45,768 nucleotides of DNA from a candidate division CPR3 bacterium GWF2_35_18. Its GTDB lineage: Bacteria > Patescibacteriota > CPR3 > GWF2-35-18. Made by a program: the position numbers and the translations under genes. The stretch is taken from NCBI GenBank assembly GCA_001771135.1, contig MESW01000001.1, positions 1 through 45,768 of the forward strand, in the 5' to 3' direction. The notes below the pieces were generated by a model. The model worked only from the letters and a program-made list of their open reading frames with translations, was not told where the DNA came from and did no database searches. The first letter of the stretch is position 1; each line of letters opens with the position of its first letter. This document shows positions 38,846 through 45,768 of this stretch, piece after piece.

Positions 38846-38872
38846 TTAGCAGTTAAGAGCTCTAACTGCCAA
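38846..38872 (+). promoter_or_regulatory. CIRCE-like inverted repeat TTAGCAGTT-N9-AACTGCCAA
   Basis: 9-9-9 architecture at the predicted transcription start; compare CIRCE TTAGCACTC-N9-GAGTGCTAA. Confidence 0.7.
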
Positions 38873-38902
38873 ACAAATATCAGCAAAATAAAGGAGGTTC
38901 TT

Positions 38903-39313
38903 ATGAAAATTGTAAAATTTGATCCTTTTTCTCTACGTTTTCCTTCTACCTTTGAGGATTTCGACACTATGACTACTTCTGTTCCTCTAGATATAGATGA
39001 AACAGATAATGAGGTTGTTGTCACCGCTTCCATTCCGGGAATTAATCCGGAAGAGGTTGATATTAGTATCACTCGTGACACTCTAACGATTAAAGGAAAA
39101 AGCGAAAAGAAGGAAGAAAAGAAAACTAAAACAAGTTATGTAAAAGAGATCTCATATGGAGAATTCTCAAGAGTCGTTTCTTGGCCAACCGAAATCCAAA
39201 CCGATAAAGTTGAAGCCCATTTTGAAAATGGACTACTCAAGGTCGTGGCTCCAAAAGCAGAAGAGGTCAAACCAAAAAGTGTGAAAATAAAGGTTAAGGC
39301 TCAGAATAAGTAA
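38903..39313 (+). CDS. hsp20: Hsp20/alpha-crystallin small heat-shock protein
   Basis: VPLDIDETDNEVVVTASIPGINPEEVDISITRDTLTIKGKSE, SYGEFSRVVSWPTEI, ENGLLKVVAPK; SD aaaggaggttctt before ATG 38903. Confidence 0.93.
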   Translation: MKIVKFDPFSLRFPSTFEDFDTMTTSVPLDIDETDNEVVVTASIPGINPEEVDISITRDTLTIKGKSEKKEEKKTKTSYVKEISYGEFSRVVSWPTEIQTDKVEAHFENGLLKVVAPKAEEVKPKSVKIKVKAQNK

Positions 39314-39319
39314 AAACAA

Positions 39320-39355
39320 AAAGGAGGGAGGCCACAAATGTGGCCTCCCTCCTTT
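39320..39355. terminator. Bidirectional intrinsic terminator between hsp20 and NUDIX
   Basis: Perfect hairpin AAAGGAGGGAGGCCACA-AA-TGTGGCCTCCCTCCTTT. Confidence 0.85.
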
Positions 39356-39366
39356 AATCTTGTAAA

Positions 39367-39900
39367 CTAACGCAGTTGAGGAAAAAAGTTTTTAACCACA
39401 AAATGAAACGCATCTCCAAGCATTTTTGGGTTTTCTCTAATAATTGTTTTTAACTCTATTTCTGTAAAAATCTTAAAACTAACACTTTCTTCATTCATAA
39501 TATAAGGACCATTGGAAGTAATTTCATAATAAATAAAATAGTGATTCTCTTTACGATCACAAACCTCGCGGTTAAAAATTGCTTTTCCCAGAAGTTTAAA
39601 AGAAAAATCTTTAATACCCATCTCTTCAAAAGCTTCTCTTTTTATGGCACTATCTTCCGATTCTGAAGCCAATACATGTCCACCAATTGGAGAAACATAT
39701 TGACCTGGATCTTGACGATCCGCAGCTTGCTTAACAAGGATATACCTTTTCTGTGAATCTCGGATCATCGCAATGACAGTGCGGTGTAGCAGCCCTTTTT
39801 CGTGTGCTTCTTTTTTAGAAACGGAATAAAGAACTGCATCTTCTTCATTAACAATGTCAATTAATTCATCCATAATATTATCGAATATCTCGATTCCCAA
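39367..39900 (-). CDS. NUDIX hydrolase
   Basis: GGHVLASESEDSAIKREAFEEMGI matches GX5EX7REUXEEXGU. Confidence 0.9.
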   Translation of the reverse strand: MGIEIFDNIMDELIDIVNEEDAVLYSVSKKEAHEKGLLHRTVIAMIRDSQKRYILVKQAADRQDPGQYVSPIGGHVLASESEDSAIKREAFEEMGIKDFSFKLLGKAIFNREVCDRKENHYFIYYEITSNGPYIMNEESVSFKIFTEIELKTIIRENPKMLGDAFHFVVKNFFPQLR

Positions 39901-39904
39901 CTAT

Positions 39905-41152
39905 TTACCTGATTCCTAACTCTCTCTCAATCCAAAGTAATCGGTTATACTTGGCAATTCTCTCTCCACGACAAGGCGCTCCACTTTTTATCTGTCCACA
40001 AGCAGAAGCCACACAAAGATCAGCAAAAAAAGAATCTTCAGTTTCTCCTGCGCGTTGAGAAACCATTGCTTGAATTTTATTCTCGGACGCAATTTTTAAA
40101 GACTCCACCGTCTCGGAAACTGTCCCCACTTGATTTAATTTAATCACAATCGAATTGGTAGCCTTACTTCGAATTCCTTTTTGTAATAAACGCGGGTTGG
40201 TAGTGTAAAGATCATCTCCTACTACCTGAATTTTATCTCCCAAGGCGGCCGTCATTTTTTGAAATCCCTCCCAATCATCTTCATAAATAGCATCTTCAAT
40301 GGAAAAAATCGGATAATCATTAATAAGATTCTGACAATATGAAATCATCCCTTGTGTATCCAAAACTTTATCATCTTTTGGAAGATAATATTTTCCTTGC
40401 TTGTAAAACTCGCTGGAGGCTAAGTCTAAAGCAATTTTAATATCTTTTCCTGGAATAAATCCCGCTCTTTCGATGGCTAAAACTAACATTTCTAAAGGTT
40501 CTTCATTGGAGCAAACTTTACCCGCAAATCCCCCTTCTTCTCCAACCGTTAAGGACCAACTTCTCTTTTTCACAATCTCTTTAAGACAGTAATAAATTTC
40601 TAAAGCAATCTCCATTTTTTCGGCAAAATTATTACCCGCAAAAGGAGCAATCATGTATTCTTGAAAATCAGAAGAATAATCGGCATGTTTTCCACCCTCA
40701 ATAAAAACCATTAAAGGAATTGGAAGTTTTAAACCATTTATTGGGAAAAAGGTTTTTAAATATTTATAAAGAGGAATTCTTTTACTTAAAGCTGCCGCTT
40801 TTGCAACTGCCATTGAAACAGAAAGAATTGCGTTACCACCTAATCTTTTCTTATTCGGAGTCCCATCAAAATCAATCATTTTTGCATCAATTTCTGGCTG
40901 ATTCTCAACATCCATTCCCATAATTTGAGGCGCAATCACTTTTTCCACAATATGTACTGCATCCCGAACACCTTTTCCACGAAGTCTTCTACCACCATCT
41001 TTTAGCTCTAAAGATTCATGATTTCCATAAGAAGAACCTGAAGGATAATCGGAAAAACTAACAATTCCATTCTCAAGAGTTAATCTAACTCCTATAGTTG
41101 GATATCCTCGTGAATCATAGATCTCTTGTGCTTGGATGGCAGTGATTTTCAT
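39905..41152 (-). CDS. Enolase family protein (divergent copy 2; catalytic-loop His replaced)
   Basis: IYDSRGYPTIGV, GGKHADYSSDFQEYM, VGEEGGFAG, SIEDAIYEDDWEGF, VGDDLYTTN, VIKLNQVGTVSET, SQRAGETED, IKSGAPCRGERIAKYN. ATG 41152 preferred over 41167. Confidence 0.88.
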   Translation of the reverse strand: MKITAIQAQEIYDSRGYPTIGVRLTLENGIVSFSDYPSGSSYGNHESLELKDGGRRLRGKGVRDAVHIVEKVIAPQIMGMDVENQPEIDAKMIDFDGTPNKKRLGGNAILSVSMAVAKAAALSKRIPLYKYLKTFFPINGLKLPIPLMVFIEGGKHADYSSDFQEYMIAPFAGNNFAEKMEIALEIYYCLKEIVKKRSWSLTVGEEGGFAGKVCSNEEPLEMLVLAIERAGFIPGKDIKIALDLASSEFYKQGKYYLPKDDKVLDTQGMISYCQNLINDYPIFSIEDAIYEDDWEGFQKMTAALGDKIQVVGDDLYTTNPRLLQKGIRSKATNSIVIKLNQVGTVSETVESLKIASENKIQAMVSQRAGETEDSFFADLCVASACGQIKSGAPCRGERIAKYNRLLWIERELGIR

Positions 41153-41244
41153 AATTTTCAAAAACATTTTGAGGTTATCAGATCAAGGTGTTTCTTTGAG
41201 GTCAACATTGTTTTTCAAAATGGCTCTCCAAAAACCCATCTTTC

Positions 41245-41273
41245 TTGACAATACCCTATAGACTGATTATAAT
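41245..41273 (+). promoter_or_regulatory. Perfect consensus sigma70 promoter TTGACA-N17-TATAAT
   Basis: TTGACA 41245-41250; TATAAT 41268-41273. Confidence 0.9.
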
Positions 41274-41279
41274 TTCTCC

Positions 41280-41360
41280 GAACAATTTGAAAAAATTGTT
41301 CACAAATAAAAGACAGCCGGGTCATAAGTATGGGGCAAGTGACCTGGCTCTCTTTTTTTA
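41280..41360 (+). ncRNA. Candidate small RNA (~80 nt), family unknown
   Basis: Starts 7 nt after the -10 box; 5' hairpin GAACAATTT-GAAA-AAATTGTTC (41280-41301); ends in a terminator hairpin and T7 run (41315-41359). Confidence 0.65.
41315..41359 (+). terminator. Intrinsic terminator AGCCGGGTCA...TGACCTGGCT followed by TTTTTTT
   Basis: 10-bp stem with one G-U pair, 15-nt loop, T run 41353-41359. Confidence 0.8.
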
Positions 41361-41414
41361 TGTAAATACCATTCTCTATTTATCATACTCTAAAACAAAA
41401 AATATTCCAATTAC

Positions 41415-41448
41415 AAAAAGAGGCGCGGCAATTGCCGCGCCTCTTTTT
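41415..41448. terminator. Bidirectional terminator downstream of groEL
   Basis: Perfect 34-bp palindrome AAAAAGAGGCGCGGCAATTGCCGCGCCTCTTTTT. Confidence 0.92.
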
Positions 41449-41476
41449 ACATATTCATATAAATTTCCAAGTGGTT

Positions 41477-43108
41477 TTACATCATTCCCATTCCGCCACC
41501 CATTCCCCCTGGCATTGCCGGCATTTCAGGTTTTTCTTCAGGAATATCGGTAACAAGACATTCTGTTGTTAAGATCATAGTAGCTACCGAAGTAGCGTTT
41601 TGAACTGCAGATCTAGTTACTTTGACTGGATCAATAATTCCCTTTTCAATCATCTTTCCAAACTCCATGGTTACCACATTAAATCCATAATCACCTTTAT
41701 TCTTCTCCACCTCTTTTACGACCCATCCCGCATCTACTCCGGCATTTGCGGCAATCTGACGAATAGGCTCTTCCATGGCTTGACGAATAATTTCAGCTCC
41801 AACTAACTCTTCTTTGGTATATCCTTTTAAATTTTCCAATACTTTACGAGCACGGATTAAGGCAACTCCACCACCGGAAATAATACCTTCTTCAACCGCA
41901 GCTTTAGTAGCTTGTACCGCATCTTCAACTCGATGCTTCTTTTCTTTAAGCTCAATTTCCGTAGCTGCACCAACTTTCAAAACCACAACTCCACCAGAAA
42001 GTTTTGCCAATCTTTCTTCTAATTTTTCGCGGTCAAATTCTGAAGTTGTTTCTGAGATCTGTTTTCTAATCTGTGAAACTCTAGCTTCTAAATCATGTTT
42101 TTTACCTTTTCCACCGACAATCGTAGTTTCGTCTTTGTTAGCAACGACTTTTTCCGCTCGACCAAGATCTTCGATCTTCACATTATCTAGTTTGCGACCA
42201 GCATCTTCAGAGATTACGGTTCCACCAGTAAGAATAGCAATATCTTCAAGCATTTCTTTACGGCGATCCCCAAACCCCGGTGCTTTTACTGCAAGAACGT
42301 TAAAAGTTCCGCGGAGTTTATTCACAACGAGAGTAGCGAGAGCTTCACCTTCAATATCATCTGCAATAATAACAAGGTCTTTAGAAACTTTGACAAAATT
42401 CTCGAGCATCGGAAGTAGATCGCTCATTCCGGAAATTTTTTTATCGGTGATTAAAATATATGGATTTTCAATCTCCGCTTCCATACGATCGGTATTGGTA
42501 ACAAAATAAGTAGAAACATAACCTTTATCAAAAAGCATTCCTTCCTTATGTTCCTTCTCCATCTCCAAACCTTTTGATTCTTCAACCGTAATTACGCCAT
42601 CGTCACCAACCTGTTCCATAGCCTCAGCAATAAGATTTCCGATTTGGGGATCTGCCGCTGAGATTGTCGCCACTTGTGCTTTTTCCTCTTTAGTAGAAAT
42701 TCGTTTGGCCATTTTTTTGAGTTCGGACACAATCGCATCTGCCGCTTTTTCTAAACCACGACGAATCATCATCGGGTTTGCACCAGCGGTGATATTTTTT
42801 AGTCCTTCGGTCACAATCGCTTGGGCTAAAACAACAGAAGTTGTAGTTCCGTCACCTGCAATATCATTGGTTTTACTAGCCGCTTCTTTAAGAAGCTGAG
42901 CCCCCATATTTTCAAAAGGATCTTTAAGTTCAATTTCTTTAGCAACCGTAACTCCATCATGAGTCACATCTGGAGCGCCCCACTTTTTATCGAGAGCGAC
43001 ATTTCGACCTTTGGGTCCTAGTGTTGTTTTTACAGCAAGGGCAATCTGATCTACCCCTGATTTCATTTTTTTTCTGGCATCATCGCCATATACTAATTGT
43101 TTTGCCAT
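41477..43108 (-). CDS. groL: Chaperonin GroEL
   Basis: [47 protein letters not shown]-terminal [12 protein letters not shown]. Confidence 0.98.
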   Translation of the reverse strand: MAKQLVYGDDARKKMKSGVDQIALAVKTTLGPKGRNVALDKKWGAPDVTHDGVTVAKEIELKDPFENMGAQLLKEAASKTNDIAGDGTTTSVVLAQAIVTEGLKNITAGANPMMIRRGLEKAADAIVSELKKMAKRISTKEEKAQVATISAADPQIGNLIAEAMEQVGDDGVITVEESKGLEMEKEHKEGMLFDKGYVSTYFVTNTDRMEAEIENPYILITDKKISGMSDLLPMLENFVKVSKDLVIIADDIEGEALATLVVNKLRGTFNVLAVKAPGFGDRRKEMLEDIAILTGGTVISEDAGRKLDNVKIEDLGRAEKVVANKDETTIVGGKGKKHDLEARVSQIRKQISETTSEFDREKLEERLAKLSGGVVVLKVGAATEIELKEKKHRVEDAVQATKAAVEEGIISGGGVALIRARKVLENLKGYTKEELVGAEIIRQAMEEPIRQIAANAGVDAGWVVKEVEKNKGDYGFNVVTMEFGKMIEKGIIDPVKVTRSAVQNATSVATMILTTECLVTDIPEEKPEMPAMPGGMGGGMGMM

Positions 43109-43137
43109 ATTTTCTCCTTTATATTTATATTTTTTAA

Positions 43138-43425
43138 TTATTTAACAATTGCTAGAACATCTTCTAATTTCACGATTAACATCTCTTTCCCATCGACCTT
43201 TACCTCTGATCCTCCCCATTTTTTATACATCACTGTATCTCCAACTTTAAAAGGAAACTTAATCTCGTTTCCCTTCTCATCTTTTCCACCTGTCCCAAGT
43301 ACTTTTACAGTACCCTTTTGGGGTTTTTCTTTGGCAGAATCTGGTAACAAAATACCAGAAGCAGTTTTTTCCTCCCCCGAAGCGGGTTCAATAAGAATTT
43401 GATCATGAAGTGGCTGTATTTTCAT
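43138..43425 (-). CDS. groS: Co-chaperonin GroES
   Basis: [39 protein letters not shown]; directly upstream of groEL; SD aaggagg. Confidence 0.97.
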   Translation of the reverse strand: MKIQPLHDQILIEPASGEEKTASGILLPDSAKEKPQKGTVKVLGTGGKDEKGNEIKFPFKVGDTVMYKKWGGSEVKVDGKEMLIVKLEDVLAIVK

Positions 43426-43486
43426 AAAACCTCCTTAAAATTAAGATAATTCCTTTTGGAATTGTTCTAAGATATTAGATAGGATT

Positions 43487-43514
43487 ATTTTACCAGAAAA
43501 ATTAGCAGAGTCAA
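43487..43514 (-). promoter_or_regulatory. Promoter for groESL: TTGACT-N16-TAAAAT
   Basis: Minus strand; -35 at 43509-43514, -10 at 43487-43492. Confidence 0.65.
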
Positions 43515-43545
43515 TAGCTGTTTGATAGGAATTCTTAATAAAACC

Positions 43546-44436
43546 CTACTCTGACAAACCAAATTGCGTTAATTTATGCTGATAATTTTCCATTATTTCT
43601 TTTTTCACATCATGAGGATGAAAGTATAAAGCCTTATCGCTGATCTTTTCCGAGCTAATTTTTTTTCTCATGTATTTCAGCTGCATGTTTTTCGCTATTT
43701 TTTCCAACAAATCAAAAATGATAAATCCGTTTTTTATCTTTCTCTCGCCCGAATTACCACTATTAACTTCAAATTTTTTTTGCCAATTCGGTAAAAAGTT
43801 ATTAGTCCAGAGATTTTTTTCGATAAATAGTTTATAAGTTCCTCCCCTATCCCACAGCAACTTCATTTGAACTATTTCGTGAGCAATAAAAAGATTTTGA
43901 TCTTCAATATGGATATTTTCCTCACTTAAATACAAGTTTGGGCAAAGCAGGTCTTGAGCCTCTTTTTGCTGAGGATTTCGTCTTTTTCCGATTAATTTTA
44001 AAACTACATATTCTATAATTCTTCCCAAAAATAAACGATTTTTACTAAAAACTAACATTAGATCGATATCATCACCAACATCAGCATTTTCTACCGCCAA
44101 AGTTCCAGTGATCGCGACCATTTTTAAATAGGGATTGAGTTTAAGAAAACGAGCCCATTTTTGTGCTTTGATAATCTTTTTGCGGGAAATATCAGCGCGT
44201 TTTTGGCGGAGTTGCGCAAGAGATTTTTCCTGTTTTAAATAGTAATAACCTTTTTCTTCCACCACAATTTTTTTTCTAATCAGAAAATTTAGGATTTTAT
44301 CAATATTATTCAGACTTAACCTTTTTCCAATAAGATAATTGAAGATCTCTTCTTTTTTTAGAGCATATTCAAAAATATCGCTGTAAATAATAGTTTTAAG
44401 AACTGCTTGTTCACTTTCGGTCATGATGAATATCAT
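43546..44436 (-). CDS. Protein with N-terminal winged-helix-like region and nucleotidyltransferase domain
   Basis: VAITGTLAVENADVGDDIDLMLVF resembles the NTase GS...D.D motif. Confidence 0.6.
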   Translation of the reverse strand: MIFIMTESEQAVLKTIIYSDIFEYALKKEEIFNYLIGKRLSLNNIDKILNFLIRKKIVVEEKGYYYLKQEKSLAQLRQKRADISRKKIIKAQKWARFLKLNPYLKMVAITGTLAVENADVGDDIDLMLVFSKNRLFLGRIIEYVVLKLIGKRRNPQQKEAQDLLCPNLYLSEENIHIEDQNLFIAHEIVQMKLLWDRGGTYKLFIEKNLWTNNFLPNWQKKFEVNSGNSGERKIKNGFIIFDLLEKIAKNMQLKYMRKKISSEKISDKALYFHPHDVKKEIMENYQHKLTQFGLSE

Positions 44437-44516
44437 ACAGAATATTTTCCCTTTTCACAAACCATAAACTAGATTTATTTGCACCAAGAATAAAATTATT
44501 TTAAAATGTGATCTTC

Positions 44517-45248
44517 ATGTCTAAAAAAATAAATTTCCACCATCAAAAATATATATTCCTAACCGTTTTTCTTTTTCTCGGTCTTTCAGCTTTTGTAATA
44601 TCCAAATCCTCCCAATCTCAAGCAAAGAATTTCGAAATATCCGAACTTACTCATAATGAATACATTAAAGAAACACTATCAGTAAAAACAGAAACTCTTT
44701 TTAGTGAAAAAGAAATTGTTTTCACAAACTCAATTCCTTTTGAAACGATATATGAAGACAATCCTGAATTAGAAATTGGAAATAGCGAAACAAAACAGGA
44801 AGGGATCAACGGAACTAAAACTGAAACCTACAAATTATATTTATATGAAGGAGTTGAGATAGATCGTGAATTAATAAATATTGAGACCACTCCCGCTCAG
44901 AATGAAATTATTTCTAAAGGCACAAAAATCGTTATCAGACAAATGGAAACACCTGATGGAATTATTTCGTATAAACAAAAACTAAATGTCTATGCTACAC
45001 CTTACACAACAGATTCTGCTGGCGGCTCGGGATATACTGCCACCGGCACCAAAGCTCATTTTGGAAGCATCGCTGTTGATCCAGCAGTCATTCCTTTTGG
45101 GACAAAAATGTATATTCCCGGCTATGGCATTGGTGTGGCTGAAGATACAGGCGGAGCCATTAACGGAAATATGATAGACCTTTTCTACGAAGGAAATCAC
45201 GGCTGGTGGGATTCAAAATGGGTTGAAATCTACATCCTTTCACATTAG
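44517..45248 (+). CDS. G5 domain plus 3D domain exported protein
   Basis: N-terminal TM; G5-like region ETYKLYLYEGVEIDRELI...; 3D domain TATGTKAHFGSIAVDPAVIPFGTKMYIPGYGIGVAEDTGGAINGNMIDLF. Confidence 0.85.
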   Translation: MSKKINFHHQKYIFLTVFLFLGLSAFVISKSSQSQAKNFEISELTHNEYIKETLSVKTETLFSEKEIVFTNSIPFETIYEDNPELEIGNSETKQEGINGTKTETYKLYLYEGVEIDRELINIETTPAQNEIISKGTKIVIRQMETPDGIISYKQKLNVYATPYTTDSAGGSGYTATGTKAHFGSIAVDPAVIPFGTKMYIPGYGIGVAEDTGGAINGNMIDLFYEGNHGWWDSKWVEIYILSH

Positions 45249-45454
45249 ATAACTCATACTTAACTCTTAAATACTCAATAAACTCAGTTATACCTATATA
45301 GTAAAGACACACTCACCTCAGTCTACCTAGGATTAATAAACTTCCAAGGGCTAAAATCCTAGATATTCTTTAATAAGTTTAACTACAATTTTACAACTTA
45401 AATCAAGTTATGTATTATTGTAATTAGTTAAAAATTATTCCAAATCTTAATTTC

Positions 45455-45768
45455 ATGGAAAAATCTCAAAAGAAACTACTATTGATATCAATTATAAGCT
45501 TGGTAATCTTTCTTACCTTTTTTGCTCTAATTAATCCACTTATCACAAATGCTTACACAATTACGGAAGAGCTATCCATTATTGGAGACCTTAATATTTC
45601 TGGAACAGAGGTTACCCTGGGATCAGAGACCTTCAATCAGGGTAAGTATATGTCTTTCAATCTGAATCAAGGGGGGTCAAAGATCTATGATGATGTACAT
45701 CTGCATATATCAACAGATGATTACCTCTTCCTGGAATCAAGAGAAAGGGTATTTGTAACCACAGACCT
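45455..45768 (+). CDS. Partial exported protein, continues past the window edge
   Basis: Own translation: MEKSQKKLLLISIISLVIFLTFFALINPLITNAYTITEELSIIGDLNISGTEVTLGSETFNQGKYMSFNLNQGGSKIYDD...; signal peptide then beta-rich sequence, no in-frame stop. Confidence 0.65.
   Translation, partial: MEKSQKKLLLISIISLVIFLTFFALINPLITNAYTITEELSIIGDLNISGTEVTLGSETFNQGKYMSFNLNQGGSKIYDDVHLHISTDDYLFLESRERVFVTTD

Noticed and set aside
41280-41360. SRP (4.5S) RNA identity for the small RNA
   Set aside because: The GGGTCA...TGACC stem looked suggestive, but the conserved SRP domain IV sequence (GGAAGGAAGCAGCC-like) is absent
41245-41553. 102-aa plus-strand ORF over the enolase-groEL gap
   Set aside because: It begins in the promoter, crosses two terminators and runs antisense into groEL; the promoter-hairpin-terminator structure explains the region better
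41814-42509. 231-aa plus-strand ORF
   Set aside because: Fully antisense to groEL; Ser-rich composition typical of a shadow ORF

Overview
The window is about 45.8 kb of AT-rich, densely coded bacterial DNA. The gene content suggests Candidatus Patescibacteria/CPR, possibly Microgenomates; this is inferred from protein style, with no 16S or tRNA seen. Housekeeping genes include CvpA, TatD, a WecA/MraY-like transferase, MutL, MutS, RarA, two HPRT paralogs, GroES/GroEL, Hsp20, NUDIX, MscS, a UbiA-family prenyltransferase and an O-antigen ligase. Surface genes include a VGIGTT-repeat fibre-like protein at the left edge, DUF2207, NAGPA-like, PEGA/SH3, 3D/G5 and a cut-off exported protein at the right edge. 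The items most worth a second look are: (1) a heliorhodopsin gene coupled to an uncharacterised 278-aa ORF; (2) a locus of three adjacent exported proteins built on one 'TGxN..INGD...TGD' repeat, one with a lysine-free mature chain and one with an LPLTA sorting-like tail; (3) a probable unannotated ~80-nt small RNA with a perfect TTGACA-N17-TATAAT promoter, a GAAA-tetraloop hairpin and an intrinsic terminator; (4) two divergent enolase-family genes, one with the catalytic HRSGE motif changed to QRAGE; (5) a CIRCE-like operator at hsp20; (6) a non-canonical class III cyclase-like gene next to a Crp/Fnr regulator; (7) -10 boxes placed so that several transcripts look leaderless. No CRISPR array, rRNA, tRNA or transposase was recognised.
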